The notes: generated by a model not told the origin, from the letters alone. Positions 38,409 to 51,366 are shown, counted from the first letter of the stretch. The stretch is 64,000 nucleotides of DNA from Phocoenobacter atlanticus subsp. cyclopteri (GCF_018343795.1 NZ_CP074346.1:1984001-2048000); one strand, 5' to 3'. Made by a program: numbers and translations.

Positions 38409-38822
38409 ATGGCAAATAACAATAAAAAGAAAGTCTCTGAAAAAACAGCAGAGATCACATTAAAAAGTAAAGGTGTAAATACATTTTTATGGGTAATTGC
38501 TATTACGCTTTTAGCGGTAGCAGCAGTTGGAAATGTTTATTTTACAACACATTTTGGTTTATTAGTTCGCGTCTTATTGATGGTGGGCTTATTGGTTGCA
38601 GGCTTGGTTATTGCGGCATTAACTAATGAAGGAATAAGAGCGATTAGATTTTTAAAAGAATCTCGCTTAGAATTAAGAAAAATTATTTGGCCAACACGTC
38701 AAGAATCAACGCAAACGACTTTTATTGTGATCGCAATTACCGTCGTGGTATCTTTAGCCTTATGGGCAATGGATTCAATCATTGTTCAGTTAGTGACATT
38801 TTTAACTGAGTTGAGGTTCTAA
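38409..38822 (+). CDS. secE: Protein translocase subunit SecE
   Basis: SecE is the essential clamp subunit of the SecYEG channel in the inner membrane. I use ATG 38409 ([12 protein letters not shown]), 21 codons inside the open frame, since the family starts there. The 137-aa protein has three transmembrane helices as in E. coli (the third includes [19 protein letters not shown]) and the conserved amphipathic segment [16 protein letters not shown]. One base separates it from nusG. Confidence 0.96.
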   Translation: MANNNKKKVSEKTAEITLKSKGVNTFLWVIAITLLAVAAVGNVYFTTHFGLLVRVLLMVGLLVAGLVIAALTNEGIRAIRFLKESRLELRKIIWPTRQESTQTTFIVIAITVVVSLALWAMDSIIVQLVTFLTELRF

Positions 38823-38823
38823 A

Positions 38824-39417
38824 ATGAGTGAAGTTGAAGTAGAAATGGAATCACAAGAACAGCAAGAAGTAGTAACAAAGAGTGATAAACGTTGGTATGT
38901 CTTACAAGCTTTTTCTGGTTTTGAATCTCGTGTCGCAATTACTTTGCGTGAATATATTAAACAACACCAAATGGAAGATCAGTTTGGTGAAGTATTAGTA
39001 CCAACGGAAGAAGTGATTGAGACTGTAGCAGGCAAGCGTCGTAAATCTGAGCGTAAATTTTTTCCAGGTTATGTTCTTGTACAGATGGATATGAACGATG
39101 AAACGTGGCATTTGGTTAAAAATGTGCCTCGTGTATTAGGCTTTATTGGTGGAACAGCAGATAGACCTGCTCCAATTACTCAAAAAGAAGCAGATCGTAT
39201 TTTAAATCGCCTTCAAGAAACTTCTGATAAGCCAAAACACAAAACCACTTTCCAACCAGGAGAATTGGTTCGTGTTACTGAAGGTCCATTTGCAGACTTT
39301 TCTGGTACAGTGGAAGAAGTGGATTATGAGAAAAGTCGAGTTAAAGTATCGGTTTCAATCTTTGGTCGTGCAACACCAGTGGAATTAGCCTTTAATCAGA
39401 TTGAAAAACAGAGTTAA
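38824..39417 (+). CDS. nusG: Transcription termination/antitermination protein NusG
   Basis: NusG binds the RNA polymerase clamp to suppress pausing and links polymerase to Rho or the ribosome. The 197-aa protein has an N-terminal NGN domain ([33 protein letters not shown]) and a C-terminal KOW domain ([25 protein letters not shown]). A 16-residue acidic extension ([16 protein letters not shown]) makes it slightly longer than the E. coli protein. It is cotranscribed with secE. Confidence 0.98.
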   Translation: MSEVEVEMESQEQQEVVTKSDKRWYVLQAFSGFESRVAITLREYIKQHQMEDQFGEVLVPTEEVIETVAGKRRKSERKFFPGYVLVQMDMNDETWHLVKNVPRVLGFIGGTADRPAPITQKEADRILNRLQETSDKPKHKTTFQPGELVRVTEGPFADFSGTVEEVDYEKSRVKVSVSIFGRATPVELAFNQIEKQS

Positions 39418-39497
39418 TTAAATTGTAAATTTTTATCAAAAACTGACCGCTTGTTTTCGGTGAGTTTTTATGTTTTTGTGAAATCGTTAGGTTTTGC

Positions 39498-39526
39498 TTG
39501 AAAAATGATCGTGGATTCATTAAAAT
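39498..39526 (+). promoter_or_regulatory. Predicted promoter of rplK-rplA
   Basis: TTGAAA (39498-39503) and TAAAAT (39521-39526) are 17 bp apart, about 80 bp upstream of rplK. An uptake signal (ACCGCTTGT) lies about 50 bp further upstream, after nusG. Confidence 0.65.
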
Positions 39527-39604
39527 CTGCGGTCTTTATATATTTTTTATATAACAACGGGAAGCTAATTTTTAGCGTTATTACCCATTAAGAGGAAATC
39601 AAAA

Positions 39605-40033
39605 ATGGCAAAGAAAGTACAAGCCTATATTAAGTTGCAAGTTGCAGCTGGTGCGGCAAACCCAAGTCCACCTGTTGGTCCTGCGTTAGGTCAACACGGT
39701 GTGAATATTATGGAATTCTGTAAAGCGTTCAACGCAAGAACTGACAGTATGGAAAAAGGTTTACCTATTCCTGTTGTAATCACAGTTTACGCAGACCGTT
39801 CTTTTACCTTTATTACTAAAACACCACCAGCAGCGGTATTGTTGAAAAAAGCAGCCGGCGTTAAATCTGGTTCTGGTGTACCTAACAAAACTAAAGTAGG
39901 TAAAGTAACTCGTGCACAAGTTCAAGAAATCGCAGAATTAAAAGCGGCGGATATGACGGGTGCAACTATTGAAACAATGATGAAATCTATTGAAGGTACT
40001 GCACGTTCAATGGGTTTAGTGGTGGAGGACTAA
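39605..40033 (+). CDS. rplK: 50S ribosomal protein L11
   Basis: L11 forms the GTPase-associated centre of the large subunit with 23S rRNA. The 142-aa protein has [25 protein letters not shown] at the N-terminus, the usual proline-rich linker, and a C-terminal RNA-binding domain ending [13 protein letters not shown]. It is followed three bases later by rplA. Confidence 0.99.
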   Translation: MAKKVQAYIKLQVAAGAANPSPPVGPALGQHGVNIMEFCKAFNARTDSMEKGLPIPVVITVYADRSFTFITKTPPAAVLLKKAAGVKSGSGVPNKTKVGKVTRAQVQEIAELKAADMTGATIETMMKSIEGTARSMGLVVED

Positions 40034-40036
40034 TCA

Positions 40037-40732
40037 ATGGCTAAACTTACTAAGCGTATGAAAGCAATTAGAGAAAGTGTTGACGCTACTAAATCTTATG
40101 AAATCAACGAAGCAGTTGTTTTATTGAAAAAATTAGCAACAGCAAAATTTGTTGAAAGCGTTGATGTCGCAGTTAATCTAGGTATCGATCCTCGTAAATC
40201 AGACCAAAACGTGCGTGGTGCAACTGTGTTACCACACGGAACAGGTCGTGATGTGCGTGTAGCAGTATTTACACAAGGTGCAAATGCGGACGCTGCGAAA
40301 GAAGCGGGTGCAGACATCGTGGGTATGGACGATCTTGCTGAATTAGTGAAAAAAGGCGAAATGAACTTTGACGTTGTGATTGCTTCTCCAGATGCAATGC
40401 GTGTTGTGGGTCAATTAGGTCAAATTTTAGGTCCACGTGGTTTAATGCCAAACCCTAAAGTTGGAACTGTGACACCAAACGTTGCTGAAGCAGTGAAAAA
40501 TGCAAAATCAGGTCAGGTTCGCTACCGTAATGATAAAAATGGTATTATCCATACTTCAATTGGTAAAGCTAACTTCTCTGAAGAGCAATTAAAAGAAAAT
40601 TTAGAAGCATTTTTAGGTGCAGTAATTAAAGCTCGCCCAACAACAGCAAAAGGTGTTTTCGTTAAGAAAGTAAGCCTTTCTACCACTCAAGGTGCTGGTG
40701 TTGAAGTGGATCAAGCTTCATTAGCTATCTAA
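40037..40732 (+). CDS. rplA: 50S ribosomal protein L1
   Basis: L1 builds the mobile stalk at the E site and, in E. coli, represses its own rplK-rplA mRNA. The 231-aa protein contains [21 protein letters not shown], the [14 protein letters not shown]-like segment ([18 protein letters not shown]) and the C-terminal [16 protein letters not shown]. Its ATG follows the rplK stop by three bases. Confidence 0.99.
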   Translation: MAKLTKRMKAIRESVDATKSYEINEAVVLLKKLATAKFVESVDVAVNLGIDPRKSDQNVRGATVLPHGTGRDVRVAVFTQGANADAAKEAGADIVGMDDLAELVKKGEMNFDVVIASPDAMRVVGQLGQILGPRGLMPNPKVGTVTPNVAEAVKNAKSGQVRYRNDKNGIIHTSIGKANFSEEQLKENLEAFLGAVIKARPTTAKGVFVKKVSLSTTQGAGVEVDQASLAI

Positions 40733-40759
40733 CTTTTTGAGTGATGATAAATTCATCAC

Positions 40760-40788
40760 TTTACAGGGTTGAAAATTATTGTTATAAT
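40760..40788 (+). promoter_or_regulatory. Predicted promoter of rplJL-rpoBC
   Basis: TTTACA (40760-40765) and a perfect TATAAT (40783-40788) are 17 bp apart. The predicted start near 40795 gives a leader of about 280 bases that holds the L10-binding structure. Confidence 0.7.
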
Positions 40789-40845
40789 TTTCGACCCTTT
40801 AGACTATTTTAGTCTATTTCTGGTTGGTGCTTGACCTTTTTCAAG

Positions 40846-40980
40846 TCCCGTCCAAGACCGTAGGTGAGAACGCTTATAAATATTGTAGGTGTTTTCTTAA
40901 TTTTCCTGCGTAGATGGTGTCAGAACGATAGAAGAATTTTTTCTGCTTCTGTTCACCTTTAGCCTCAAAGGTAATGTGAA
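40846..40980 (+). promoter_or_regulatory. L10 leader (autoregulatory mRNA structure before rplJ)
   Basis: The segment contains CCGTCCAAGACCGTAGGTG, then GTAGGTGTTTTCTTAATTTT and CCTGCGTAGATGGTGTCAGA. These match the conserved parts of the L10 leader of gammaproteobacteria, where the L10-L7/L12 complex binds to repress rplJL translation. It fills most of the 344-bp gap between rplA and rplJ. A USS core (ACCGCTTA) lies between the leader and rplJ. Boundaries are approximate. Confidence 0.8.
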
Positions 40981-41076
40981 TTATTTTTGAGAATTTTAGA
41001 AAAAATCTGACCGCTTAATTTATTTATACTTATGTTATAGAGAGATAAACGGCAGAGGTATCAGGAGCTAAAACCA

Positions 41077-41568
41077 ATGGCATTAAATCTTCAAGACAAA
41101 CAAGCAATTGTTGCTGAAGTAAATGAAACAGCCAAAGGTGCGCTGTCTGCAGTTATCGCGGATTCTCGTGGTGTGACTGTAGGTAAAATGACTGAATTGC
41201 GTAAATCAGCTCGTGAAGCTGGCGTTTCTATTCGTGTGGTTCGTAATACTTTGTTACGTCGTGCAGTAGAAGGGACAGAATATGAGTGTTTAAAAGACGC
41301 ATTTGTAGGTCCAACACTTATCGCTTTTTCAAATGAACACCCAGGTGCAGCAGCACGTTTGTTCAAAGACTTTGCTAAAGCAAACGATAAGTTTGAAATT
41401 AAAGGTGCAGCCTTTGAAGGTAAAATCCAAGATCCAAACTTCTTGGCAACATTACCAACGTTTGACGAAGGAATCGCTCAATTAATGAGTGTAATGAAAG
41501 AAGCTTCAGCGGGCAAACTTGTTCGTACTCTTGCAGCTCTTCGTGATCAAATGGAAGCCGCAGCTTAA
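41077..41568 (+). CDS. rplJ: 50S ribosomal protein L10
   Basis: L10 anchors the L7/L12 dimers of the ribosomal stalk and regulates its own operon through the leader RNA. The 163-aa protein shows [30 protein letters not shown] at the N-terminus and the C-terminal L12-binding helix ([15 protein letters not shown]). The start is preceded by CAGGAGCTAAAACC. Confidence 0.99.
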   Translation: MALNLQDKQAIVAEVNETAKGALSAVIADSRGVTVGKMTELRKSAREAGVSIRVVRNTLLRRAVEGTEYECLKDAFVGPTLIAFSNEHPGAAARLFKDFAKANDKFEIKGAAFEGKIQDPNFLATLPTFDEGIAQLMSVMKEASAGKLVRTLAALRDQMEAAA

Positions 41569-41633
41569 TTTTAGTGATTAAACTAGATTAAGTTGTGCAA
41601 TTATTAACTTTTTTATTTTAGGAAACAATTGTT

Positions 41634-41996
41634 ATGTCATTAACTAATGAACAAATCATTGAAGCGATTGCTTCAAAATCAGTAACTGAAATCGTAGAAT
41701 TAATTTCTGCAATGGAAGAAAAATTTGGTGTATCAGCAGCGGCAGCAGCAGTAGTTGCAGGACCAGCTGAAGCAGCAGAAGAAAAAACAGAATTTGATGT
41801 TGTATTAAAAGCAGCAGGTGCTAACAAAGTAGCAGCAATCAAAGCAGTACGTAGTGCAACTGGTTTAGGCTTAAAAGAAGCGAAAGACTTAGTTGAATCA
41901 GCACCAGCAACCTTAAAAGAAGGTATTGCTAAAGATGAAGCTGAAGCACTTAAAAAACAATTAGAAGAAGCGGGCGCAGAAGTAGAAATCAAATAA
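41634..41996 (+). CDS. rplL: 50S ribosomal protein L7/L12
   Basis: L7/L12 is the flexible stalk protein that recruits translation GTPases. The 120-aa protein has an N-terminal dimerisation domain ([21 protein letters not shown]), an Ala-rich hinge and a C-terminal domain with [20 protein letters not shown] and [12 protein letters not shown]. It follows rplJ by 65 bases after TTTAGGAAACAATTGTT. Confidence 0.99.
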   Translation: MSLTNEQIIEAIASKSVTEIVELISAMEEKFGVSAAAAAVVAGPAEAAEEKTEFDVVLKAAGANKVAAIKAVRSATGLGLKEAKDLVESAPATLKEGIAKDEAEALKKQLEEAGAEVEIK

Positions 41997-42031
41997 TTTT
42001 GATTTTTCTGTTATGCTCTTTTAGAGACAAT

Positions 42032-42059
42032 GGCTGGTGGATTTTTCCATCAGCCTTTT
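42032..42059 (+). terminator. Attenuator hairpin between rplL and rpoB
   Basis: GGCTGGTGG and CCATCAGCC form a 9-bp stem (one G-U pair) around ATTTTT, followed by TTTTG. It matches the position of the rplL-rpoB attenuator known in E. coli, which lowers rpoBC expression relative to ribosomal proteins. The rest of the 309-bp gap shows no gene. Confidence 0.75.
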
Positions 42060-42305
42060 GTACTTTAAAGAATTTGAGTAGATTTTGTCGTTTTAGTCTA
42101 CTGAATTATAGTTAGTAAAACTAACTCCATTTCTCCAGCTTATGCCCTATAAGTAGTGATTTTTGACTTATAGCTTGCACAGTTGGAAAACGACACCTCG
42201 TAATTAAGAAGAGTAAATAATAATTTACTTTTTATGCCACTTCCAGCCTCTTCTGAGTGCAGGATTGTGAATTCAACTAAAGAATCAATAGTAGAGATAT
42301 AAAAA

Positions 42306-45300
42306 ATGACGTATTCCTATTCAGAGAAAAAACGTATCCGTAAAAGCTTCGGTAAACGTCAGCAAGTTTTGAATGTTCCTTATTTATTAACAATTCAGCT
42401 TGATTCTTTCGATAAGTTTATCCAAAAAGATCCAGAAGGACAGTTAGGTTTAGAAGCGGCATTCCGTTCAGTGTTTCCTATTGTAAGTAACAATGGTAGT
42501 ACTGAATTACAATACGTTTCTTATGAATTAGGCGAACCAACATTTGATGTTCGTGAGTGCCAAATTCGTGGGATTACCTATGCTGCTCCATTGCGAGTAA
42601 AACTTCGTTTGGTAACTTATGATCGTGAAGCCGTTGCTGGAACAGTAAAAGATATTAAAGAACAAAAAGTATATATGGGTGAAATTCCATTAATGACAAA
42701 CAATGGAACATTTGTCATCAATGGTACAGAGCGTGTAATTGTATCGCAATTACACCGTAGTCCAGGTGTATTTTTTGATAGTGATAAAGGTAAAACTCAT
42801 TCATCAGGTAAAATCCTGTATAACGCACGTATTATTCCTTACCGTGGATCGTGGTTAGATTTTGAGTTTGATCCAAAAGATAATTTATTTGCTCGTATTG
42901 ACCGTCGTCGTAAATTACCTGCGACTATTATTTTACGTGCATTAGGCTATTCAACAGAAGAAATTTTAAATTTATTTTTCGATACTATTACATTTAAGAT
43001 TGAAGATAATAAATTATTGATGACGTTAGTACCAGAGCGTTTACGTGGTGAAACAGCTGCATTTGATATTGAAGCAAATGGCAACGTGTACGTAGAAGCG
43101 GGTCGTCGTATTACCGCTCGTCATATTCGTAACTTGGAAAAAGATAATATAGCCCAAATTGAAGTACCTGTTGAGTATATCGTTGGTAAAGTTACAGCGA
43201 AAGATTATATTGATCTTGAAACTGGAGAAGTCGTTTGTTCTGCAAATGATGAAATTAATTTAGAATTGTTAGCTAAATTGAGTGCTGCAGGTTATAAAGA
43301 AATTGATGTATTATTTACCAATGATTTAGATCACGGTGCTTATATTTCAGAAACATTACGTGTAGATTCAACAACAGATCGTTTAAGTGCATTAGTTGAA
43401 ATTTATCGAATGATGCGTCCAGGCGAGCCACCAACAAAAGAAGCAGCTGAAGGCTTATTTGATAATATGTTCTTCTCAACAGATCGTTATGATCTTTCTT
43501 CTGTGGGTCGTATGAAATTCAATCGCTCTTTGGATATTCCAGGAGAAGAAGGTTCAAGTATTTTAAGCAGCGATGATATCGTTGGCGTAATGAAAAAACT
43601 GATTGAAATTCGTAATGGTCGTGGCGAAGTTGATGATATTGACCATTTAGGAAACCGTCGTATTCGTTCGGTGGGTGAAATGGCTGAAAACCAATTCCGT
43701 ATTGGTTTAGTGCGTGTTGAACGTGCGGTTCGTGAGCGTTTATCATTAGGCGATTTAGAGGGTGTAACCCCACAAGATCTGATCAATGCAAAACCTATTT
43801 CTGCGGCAGTGAAAGAGTTCTTCGGATCTTCACAACTTTCGCAATTTATGGATCAAAATAACCCGCTTTCAGAAGTCACCCATAAACGTCGTATTTCTGC
43901 ATTAGGTCCAGGTGGTTTAACCCGTGAGCGTGCAGGCTTTGAAGTTCGAGATGTTCATAATACTCACTATGGTCGTGTATGTCCGATTGAAACCCCAGAG
44001 GGGCCAAATATCGGTTTGATCAACTCACTTTCAGTTTATGCTCGTACGAACAGCTATGGTTTCTTAGAAACACCATATCGTAAAGTTGTTGATGGTCAAG
44101 TAACGGAAGAAATTGAATACTTATCAGCAATTGAAGAAGGTCAGTATGTGATTGCTCAGGCAAATGCAAACTTAGACGAAAACTTACGTTTCACAGATAC
44201 TTATGTGACTGCTCGTGGAGAACACGGTGAATCAGGTTTATTCCGTCCAGAAGATATTCAATATATGGACGTTTCACCACAACAGATGGTATCTGTGGCA
44301 GCAGCATTAATTCCATTCTTGGAACACGATGATGCGAACCGTGCCTTAATGGGTGCGAATATGCAACGTCAAGCCGTGCCAACATTACGTGCGGACAAAC
44401 CATTAGTCGGTACAGGTACAGAAAAAGCCGTTGCACTTGATTCAGGTGTTGCTGTTGTCGCTAAACGTGGCGGTACAATCCAATATGTGGATGCATCTCG
44501 TATCGTCGTGAAAGTAAACGAAGATGAAACTATTGCGGGTGAATCAGGTATTGATATTTATAACTTAATTAAATATACCCGTTCAAACCAAAATACCTGT
44601 ATCAATCAAATCCCTTGTGTGAATTTAGGCGAACCAGTAGAGCGTGGTGAAATTTTAGCAGATGGTCCTTCAACAGATTTAGGTGAATTAGCCTTAGGTC
44701 AAAATATTCGTGTGGCATTTATGCCTTGGAATGGATATAACTTTGAAGACTCAATGTTAGTTTCAGAGCGTGTGGTTCAAGAAGATCGTTTCACAACTAT
44801 CCATATTCAAGAATTATCTTGTGTGGCACGTGATACGAAACTAGGCTCAGAAGAAATCACAGCGGATATTCCAAATGTGGGTGAATCTGCATTAAGCAAA
44901 CTTGATGAATCAGGTATTGTTTATGTCGGTGCGGAAGTAAAAGGTGGCGACATTTTGGTGGGTAAAGTTACACCAAAAGGCGAAACTCAATTAAGCCCAG
45001 AAGAAAAATTACTACGAGCGATCTTCGGTGAAAAAGCATCAGACGTAAAAGATTCATCATTACGTGTACCAAACAGCATTTCAGGTACCGTTATTGATGT
45101 TCAAGTCTTTACCCGTGATGGTGTAGAAAAAGATAAACGTGCATTAGAAATCGAAGAAATGCAGTTGAAAGAAGCGAAGAAAGATTTAGTGGAAGAATTA
45201 ACCATTCTTGAAGCTGGCTTATTCTCTCGTGTTCGCAACTTGTTGATTGTAAGTGGTGTATCAGACACTGAACTTGATAAAACACAACGTGAAAAATGGT

Positions 45301-46337
45301 TAGAATTAACCATTGATGACGAAGAAAAACAAAATCAACTTGAGCAACTTGCTGAGCAGCACGAAGAGTTACGTAAAGAATTTGAACGTAAGTTAGAAAT
45401 CAAACGTAACAAAATTATTCAAGGCGATGATTTAGCACCAGGTGTGTTGAAAGTGGTTAAAGTTTACCTTGCGGTTAAACGCCATATTCAACCTGGTGAT
45501 AAAATGGCGGGACGTCACGGTAACAAAGGGGTTATCTCAAAAATAAATCCTGTGGAAGATATGCCGTATGATGAAAATGGTCAGCCTGTTGAGATCGTAT
45601 TAAACCCATTGGGTGTACCATCTCGTATGAACATCGGTCAGATTCTTGAAACTCATCTAGGTTTAGCAGCCAAAGGTATTGGTGATCAAATCAACCAAAT
45701 GCTTAAACAGCAACAAGAAATTGCTAAATTACGTGAGTATATTCAAAAAGCCTATGATTTAGGACAAGGTGTGCAAGTTGTTGATCTAAATACATTTAGT
45801 GATGAAGAAGTTATGCGATTAGCAGAAAATCTTCGTAAAGGTATGCCACTTGCCACTCCAGTGTTTGATGGTGCTTATGAGAGTGAAATTAAAGGCTTAT
45901 TAGAATTAGGCGGATTGCCAGCATCTGGTCAGATTACTTTATATGATGGTTGTACAGGTGAAAAATTTGAACGTCCAGTAACTGTTGGTTATATGTATAT
46001 GCTGAAATTGAATCACTTAGTTGATGATAAAATGCACGCACGTTCAACGGGTTCTTATAGTCTTGTTACTCAACAGCCATTGGGTGGTAAAGCACAATTT
46101 GGTGGTCAGCGTTTCGGAGAGATGGAAGTATGGGCATTAGAAGCATACGGTGCTGCTTATACCCTACAAGAAATGCTTACGGTTAAATCCGATGATGTGA
46201 ATGGTCGAACTAAAATGTATAAAAACATTGTGGATGGCTCACACCATATGGAACCAGGTATGCCAGAATCCTTTAATGTAATTACGAAAGAAATTCGTGC
46301 ATTAGCCATTGATATGGAGTTGGATGAATCAAAGTAA
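42306..46337 (+). CDS. rpoB: DNA-directed RNA polymerase subunit beta
   Basis: This is the beta subunit of RNA polymerase. The 1343-aa length is nearly identical to E. coli RpoB. The rifampicin region reads [33 protein letters not shown] with wild-type-like residues (no typical resistance change seen). The C-terminus contains [15 protein letters not shown] and [18 protein letters not shown]. The start follows AGTAGAGATATAAAAA. Confidence 0.99.
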   Translation: MTYSYSEKKRIRKSFGKRQQVLNVPYLLTIQLDSFDKFIQKDPEGQLGLEAAFRSVFPIVSNNGSTELQYVSYELGEPTFDVRECQIRGITYAAPLRVKLRLVTYDREAVAGTVKDIKEQKVYMGEIPLMTNNGTFVINGTERVIVSQLHRSPGVFFDSDKGKTHSSGKILYNARIIPYRGSWLDFEFDPKDNLFARIDRRRKLPATIILRALGYSTEEILNLFFDTITFKIEDNKLLMTLVPERLRGETAAFDIEANGNVYVEAGRRITARHIRNLEKDNIAQIEVPVEYIVGKVTAKDYIDLETGEVVCSANDEINLELLAKLSAAGYKEIDVLFTNDLDHGAYISETLRVDSTTDRLSALVEIYRMMRPGEPPTKEAAEGLFDNMFFSTDRYDLSSVGRMKFNRSLDIPGEEGSSILSSDDIVGVMKKLIEIRNGRGEVDDIDHLGNRRIRSVGEMAENQFRIGLVRVERAVRERLSLGDLEGVTPQDLINAKPISAAVKEFFGSSQLSQFMDQNNPLSEVTHKRRISALGPGGLTRERAGFEVRDVHNTHYGRVCPIETPEGPNIGLINSLSVYARTNSYGFLETPYRKVVDGQVTEEIEYLSAIEEGQYVIAQANANLDENLRFTDTYVTARGEHGESGLFRPEDIQYMDVSPQQMVSVAAALIPFLEHDDANRALMGANMQRQAVPTLRADKPLVGTGTEKAVALDSGVAVVAKRGGTIQYVDASRIVVKVNEDETIAGESGIDIYNLIKYTRSNQNTCINQIPCVNLGEPVERGEILADGPSTDLGELALGQNIRVAFMPWNGYNFEDSMLVSERVVQEDRFTTIHIQELSCVARDTKLGSEEITADIPNVGESALSKLDESGIVYVGAEVKGGDILVGKVTPKGETQLSPEEKLLRAIFGEKASDVKDSSLRVPNSISGTVIDVQVFTRDGVEKDKRALEIEEMQLKEAKKDLVEELTILEAGLFSRVRNLLIVSGVSDTELDKTQREKWLELTIDDEEKQNQLEQLAEQHEELRKEFERKLEIKRNKIIQGDDLAPGVLKVVKVYLAVKRHIQPGDKMAGRHGNKGVISKINPVEDMPYDENGQPVEIVLNPLGVPSRMNIGQILETHLGLAAKGIGDQINQMLKQQQEIAKLREYIQKAYDLGQGVQVVDLNTFSDEEVMRLAENLRKGMPLATPVFDGAYESEIKGLLELGGLPASGQITLYDGCTGEKFERPVTVGYMYMLKLNHLVDDKMHARSTGSYSLVTQQPLGGKAQFGGQRFGEMEVWALEAYGAAYTLQEMLTVKSDDVNGRTKMYKNIVDGSHHMEPGMPESFNVITKEIRALAIDMELDESK

Positions 46338-46353
46338 TCTAAATATTACTTTA

Positions 46354-46407
46354 AAGCGGTAAGATACTCTTAAAAATTTGCAAATTTTTGAAAATATCTA
46401 ACCGCTT
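46354..46407. repeat. Inverted uptake-signal pair between rpoB and rpoC
   Basis: AAGCGGTAAGATA and TATCTAACCGCTT are inverted around a loop with TTTGCAAATTTTTG. As a stem inside the rpoBC mRNA it could be an RNase III or pausing site; it is not followed by a T tract. Confidence 0.65.
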
Positions 46408-46478
46408 CCAACAAAATAAAATTTCATTGTTTAAGGCATTGCCTTAAATAAACTTTAATTCCTTGTCAGGAGTAGAAA

Positions 46479-49400
46479 GTGAAAGACTTAGTAAAGTTTT
46501 TAAAATCACAATCTCAAACAAATGATGATTTTGATGCAATTAAAATTGGTTTAGCGTCACCAGATAAGATCCATTCGTGGTCTTTTGGAGAAGTGAAAAA
46601 GCCAGAAACAATTAATTACCGAACATTTAAGCCAGAACGTGATGGTCTTTTCTGCGCACGTATTTTTGGACCAGTAAAAGATTATGAATGTCTTTGCGGA
46701 AAATATAAACGCTTAAAGCACCGTGGTGTAATTTGTGAAAAATGTGGTGTTGAAGTTACCCAAACTAAAGTGCGTCGTGATCGTATGGGTCATATTGATC
46801 TTGCGTGTCCTGTAGCTCATATTTGGTTCTTAAAATCATTGCCATCTCGTATCGGTATTATCTTAGATATGCCATTACGTGATATCGAACGTGTGCTTTA
46901 TTTTGAATCTTATGTGGTTGTAGAGCCAGGTATGACTGATCTTGAAAAAGCACAGTTATTAACAGAAGAACAATTCTGGGAAGCTGAAGAGCGTTGGGGT
47001 GATGAATTTGAAGCAAAAATGGGTGCAGAAGGTATCCAAGATTTACTTCGTGAGTTAGATTTAGATCGCGAATGTGAAATGTTGCGTGAAGAATTACAAG
47101 AAACCAATTCAGAAACCAAACGTAAAAAAATCACCAAGCGTTTAAAAGTATTGGAAGCTTTCCAGTATTCTGGTAATAAACCAGAGTGGATGGTATTAAA
47201 AGTATTACCTGTATTACCACCAGATTTACGTCCATTAGTGCCACTTGATGGTGGTCGTTTTGCAACATCAGATTTGAATGATTTATACCGTCGTGTAATC
47301 AACCGTAATAACCGTTTAAAACGTTTATTAGATTTAGTTGCACCAGACATCATCGTACGTAACGAAAAACGTATGCTACAAGAGTCTGTAGACGCATTAT
47401 TAGATAATGGTCGTCGTGGTCGTGCAATTACCGGTTCAAACCGTCGTCCACTTAAATCATTAGCGGATATGATCAAAGGTAAACAAGGTCGTTTCCGTCA
47501 AAACTTATTAGGTAAACGTGTAGATTATTCAGGTCGTTCGGTAATTACCGTAGGTCCATATTTACATTTACACCAATGTGGTTTACCGAAAAAAATGGCG
47601 TTGGAATTATTCCGTCCATTTATTTACTCTAAATTAGAAGGTCGTGGCATTGCTTCAACAATCAAAGCGGCGAAGAAAATGGTTGAGCGTGAAGAGCCGA
47701 TTGTTTGGGATATCTTAGCGGAAGTTATCCGTGAACACCCAATCTTATTAAACCGTGCACCAACACTTCACCGTTTGGGTATCCAAGCGTTTGAACCATT
47801 GTTGATCGAAGGTAAAGCGATTCAGTTACACCCATTAGTTTGTGCGGCATTCAATGCGGACTTCGATGGAGACCAAATGGCGGTTCACGTACCATTAACA
47901 CTTGAAGCTCAATTAGAAGCGCGTGCGTTAATGATGTCAACCAACAACGTGTTATCTCCTGCAAATGGTGAGCCAATTATCGTACCTTCTCAGGACGTTG
48001 TATTAGGTCTTTACTATATGACGCGTGAGAATGTTAATGCGTTAGGTGAAGGGATGTATTTCTTAGATCCACGTGAAGCCGAAAAAGCGTACCGTACAGG
48101 TCAAGCAGAATTACACGCACGTGTTAAAGTTCGTATTACGGAATATCAAAAATCAGAAAGTGGTAACTATGTTGCAACAACGAATTTAGTCGATACAACT
48201 GTGGGTCGTGCAATTTTATGGATGATTGCACCAAAAGGTATGCCATTTGCACTGTTTAACCAAACATTAGGTAAAAAAGCCATTTCAAAATTAATTAACG
48301 AAAGCTATCGTCATTTAGGTTTGAAAGAGAGTGTTATTTTTGCTGACCAAATTATGTATACAGGTTTTGCTTATGCGGCACGTAGTGGTGCATCAGTGGG
48401 TATCGATGATATGGTTATTCCTGATGAAAAACAATCGATTATTTCAGCAGCGGAAACGGAAGTTGCGGAAATTCAAGAACAGTTCCAATCAGGTTTAGTT
48501 ACGGCAGGTGAGCGTTACAATAAAGTCATCGATATTTGGGCAGCCGCTAATGAGCGTGTTGCAAAAGCGATGATGGAAAATCTTTCAACAGAAGAAGTTA
48601 AAAACCGCCAAGGTGAAATAGAAATACAACCTTCATTCAATAGTATTTTTATGATGGCAGATTCAGGAGCACGTGGTTCAGCAGCTCAGATTCGTCAGCT
48701 TGCAGGTATGCGTGGTCTGATGGCAGCACCAGATGGTTCGATCATCGAAACACCAATTACGGCAAACTTCCGTGAAGGTCTAAATGTACTTCAGTACTTT
48801 ATCTCAACCCATGGGGCACGTAAAGGTCTTGCGGATACAGCACTTAAAACAGCAAACTCTGGGTACTTAACCCGTCGTTTAGTTGATGTGGCACAAGATT
48901 TAGTGATTGTTGAAGATGACTGTGGAACAGATAAAGGTATTGTAATGACACCGCTTATTGAAGGTGGTGATGTTAAAGAACCATTACGTGAGCGAGTATT
49001 AGGACGAGTAGTTGCCGAAGATGTTGTTAAACCTGGAACAGAAGAAATTTTAATTCCTCGCAATACATTACTTGATGAAAAATGGTGTGATGTGATTGAT
49101 GTTGAATCTGTTGATGTAATTAAGGTTCGTTCAGTAGTAACTTGTGATACAGACTTCGGTGTGTGTGCAAAATGTTACGGACGTGATCTGGCTCGTGGTC
49201 ATATCATCAACCAAGGTGAAGCCGTTGGGGTTATCGCAGCACAATCAATTGGGGAACCGGGTACACAGTTAACGATGCGTACGTTCCATATCGGGGGAGC
49301 GGCATCAGCAGCAGCGAAAGAATCTAGCGTTCAAGTGAAAACTGCAGGGACATTAAAACTGGCGAACGCAAAATTTGTAACTAACAAAAATGGTAAACTC

Positions 49401-50741
49401 GTCATTACTTCTCGTACTACTGAAATAACGGTTATTGATGCCTTTGGTCGTACTAAAGAGAAATATAAAGTGCCTTATGGTACTATTCTTTCTAAAGGTG
49501 ATGGAGCAGAAGTTGAAGCGGGTGAAGTCGTTGCAAACTGGGATCCTCACGCATTACCAATTATTGCAGAAGCTAGTGGTTTTATTCAGTTTAGCGATGT
49601 AATTGATGGTGTGACTGTTACTCGTCAAACGGATGAGCTGACAGGTTTATCATCCATTGTTGTACAAGATGTTGGTGAACGTACTGCTACAGGTAAAGAT
49701 TTGCGTCCAGCATTAAAACTGGTGGATAAAAAAGGTAATGATGTATTGATTCCAGGTACTGATGTGCCAGCTAACTATTTCTTAGCCGGTAAATCTATTG
49801 TTAGCTTAACAGATGGTGCTGAAATTTCAGTCGGTGATGCGTTAGCTCGTATGCCTCAAGAGTCTGTAGGAACTAAAGATATTACTGGGGGTCTTCCTCG
49901 CGTAGCAGATTTATTTGAAGCACGTAAACCAAAAGAACCAGCAATCTTAGCAGAAATCTCAGGTATTATTTCATTTGGTAAAGAAACCAAAGGAAAACGT
50001 CGCTTAGTGATTACACCAGCAGAAGGCGAAGCATATGAAGAAATGATTCCAAAATGGCGTCAGCTTAATGTGTTTGAAGGTGAGATGATCCAACGAGGTG
50101 ATGTAATCTCCGATGGTCCTGAAATGCCTCACGATATCTTACGTTTACGTGGTATTCACGCAGTAACGGATTATATTGTAAACGAAGTGCAAGAAGTTTA
50201 CCGCTTACAAGGGGTAAAAATTAACGATAAGCACATCGAGGTAATTGTTCGTCAGATGTTACGTAAAGGAATTATCACAAACGCATATGACTCTGAATTC
50301 CTAAATGGAGAACAGGTTGAAGTGGCACGAGTGAAAATTGTGAACCGTAAACGTGAAGCAGAAGGTAAACCATTGGTTGAATATCAACGTGAATTATTAG
50401 GTATTACCAAAGCATCACTTGCAACAGAATCCTTTATTTCTGCTGCATCGTTCCAAGAAACAACACGTGTGCTTACTGAAGCCGCTGTTGCGGGTAAACG
50501 TGATGAATTACGAGGCTTAAAAGAGAACGTAATTGTTGGTCGTTTAATTCCTGCGGGTACTGGTTTTGCGTATCATCAAAAACGTGCTCAGAAACGTTTA
50601 CAAAGTGACGTTAAGCTAGATCTAACATCAGTAGCGATGTCTGAAGAGCAACCTGTTGTAATTGCAACAGAGCAATCTTCTGCAACAGATGAAGCAGCTC
50701 AAAGTTTAGCTGCGTTATTAAATGCAGGTTTAGATAATTAA
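46479..50741 (+). CDS. rpoC: DNA-directed RNA polymerase subunit beta'
   Basis: This is the catalytic beta' subunit. The 1420-aa protein has a GTG start after GTCAGGAGTAGAAA, as does E. coli rpoC. Zinc-binding cysteines are in [20 protein letters not shown] near the N-terminus. The active-site [12 protein letters not shown] motif carries the three Mg-binding Asp residues. A second zinc site is in the [15 protein letters not shown] region. A strong terminator follows. Confidence 0.99.
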   Translation: MKDLVKFLKSQSQTNDDFDAIKIGLASPDKIHSWSFGEVKKPETINYRTFKPERDGLFCARIFGPVKDYECLCGKYKRLKHRGVICEKCGVEVTQTKVRRDRMGHIDLACPVAHIWFLKSLPSRIGIILDMPLRDIERVLYFESYVVVEPGMTDLEKAQLLTEEQFWEAEERWGDEFEAKMGAEGIQDLLRELDLDRECEMLREELQETNSETKRKKITKRLKVLEAFQYSGNKPEWMVLKVLPVLPPDLRPLVPLDGGRFATSDLNDLYRRVINRNNRLKRLLDLVAPDIIVRNEKRMLQESVDALLDNGRRGRAITGSNRRPLKSLADMIKGKQGRFRQNLLGKRVDYSGRSVITVGPYLHLHQCGLPKKMALELFRPFIYSKLEGRGIASTIKAAKKMVEREEPIVWDILAEVIREHPILLNRAPTLHRLGIQAFEPLLIEGKAIQLHPLVCAAFNADFDGDQMAVHVPLTLEAQLEARALMMSTNNVLSPANGEPIIVPSQDVVLGLYYMTRENVNALGEGMYFLDPREAEKAYRTGQAELHARVKVRITEYQKSESGNYVATTNLVDTTVGRAILWMIAPKGMPFALFNQTLGKKAISKLINESYRHLGLKESVIFADQIMYTGFAYAARSGASVGIDDMVIPDEKQSIISAAETEVAEIQEQFQSGLVTAGERYNKVIDIWAAANERVAKAMMENLSTEEVKNRQGEIEIQPSFNSIFMMADSGARGSAAQIRQLAGMRGLMAAPDGSIIETPITANFREGLNVLQYFISTHGARKGLADTALKTANSGYLTRRLVDVAQDLVIVEDDCGTDKGIVMTPLIEGGDVKEPLRERVLGRVVAEDVVKPGTEEILIPRNTLLDEKWCDVIDVESVDVIKVRSVVTCDTDFGVCAKCYGRDLARGHIINQGEAVGVIAAQSIGEPGTQLTMRTFHIGGAASAAAKESSVQVKTAGTLKLANAKFVTNKNGKLVITSRTTEITVIDAFGRTKEKYKVPYGTILSKGDGAEVEAGEVVANWDPHALPIIAEASGFIQFSDVIDGVTVTRQTDELTGLSSIVVQDVGERTATGKDLRPALKLVDKKGNDVLIPGTDVPANYFLAGKSIVSLTDGAEISVGDALARMPQESVGTKDITGGLPRVADLFEARKPKEPAILAEISGIISFGKETKGKRRLVITPAEGEAYEEMIPKWRQLNVFEGEMIQRGDVISDGPEMPHDILRLRGIHAVTDYIVNEVQEVYRLQGVKINDKHIEVIVRQMLRKGIITNAYDSEFLNGEQVEVARVKIVNRKREAEGKPLVEYQRELLGITKASLATESFISAASFQETTRVLTEAAVAGKRDELRGLKENVIVGRLIPAGTGFAYHQKRAQKRLQSDVKLDLTSVAMSEEQPVVIATEQSSATDEAAQSLAALLNAGLDN

Positions 50742-50768
50742 TTGAATTGATATCTAAATAATATAAAT

Positions 50769-50800
50769 AAACCCTTTACTAAAACGTAAGGGGTTTTTTT
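50769..50800 (+). terminator. Terminator after rpoC
   Basis: AAACCCTTTAC and GTAAGGGGTTT pair around a short A-rich loop, followed by a run of T. It closes the rplJL-rpoBC transcription unit. Confidence 0.9.
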
Positions 50801-50886
50801 ATAGATTTTATATTGATTTTAGAAAATTAATAGCTTAGATTAAAAAGAGCAAGATGATAAATTTTAAAAAATTATAGGATATTATT

Positions 50887-51366
50887 ATGAGAAAAAATTA
50901 TATTGATTGGGATTGCTATTTTATGGGGATTGCAATCCTATCAGCAATGAGAAGTAAAGATCCTAATACTCAGGTGGGGGCTTGTATTGTGAATCAAGAT
51001 CACCGAATAATCGGAGTAGGATATAATGGCTTTCCTGCTGGGTGTAAAGATGAGGATTTCCCTTGGGCAAGAGAAGGTGATTTACTTGATACCAAATACC
51101 CCTATGTTTGCCACGCAGAACTTAATGCCATATTAAATAGTATTAAATCCTTAAAAGATTGTATTATCTATGTTGGGCTTTTTCCTTGTAATGAATGCAG
51201 TAAAGCAATCATCCAAAGTGGCATTAAAGAAGTGGTCTATTTATCAAATAAATATGCACATACTGATACTCAAAAAGCATCACAGAAAATGCTTGATAGT
51301 GCAGGGGTAAAATATCGACAATTACAAACGGAAAAAGAGAAGATAGAACTTTATTTTGATAAATGA
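50887..51366 (+). CDS. Deoxycytidylate (dCMP) deaminase family protein
   Basis: This 159-aa zinc deaminase probably converts dCMP to dUMP for thymidylate synthesis. The zinc and catalytic motifs are CHAELNAIL (His ligand and catalytic Glu) and PCNECSKAI (two Cys ligands). The N-terminus MGIAILSAMRSKDPNTQVGACIVN and the NGFPAGCKDEDFPW segment are typical of ComEB-like dCMP deaminases. A repeat-type hairpin at 51421 follows and may terminate the transcript. Confidence 0.88.
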   Translation: MRKNYIDWDCYFMGIAILSAMRSKDPNTQVGACIVNQDHRIIGVGYNGFPAGCKDEDFPWAREGDLLDTKYPYVCHAELNAILNSIKSLKDCIIYVGLFPCNECSKAIIQSGIKEVVYLSNKYAHTDTQKASQKMLDSAGVKYRQLQTEKEKIELYFDK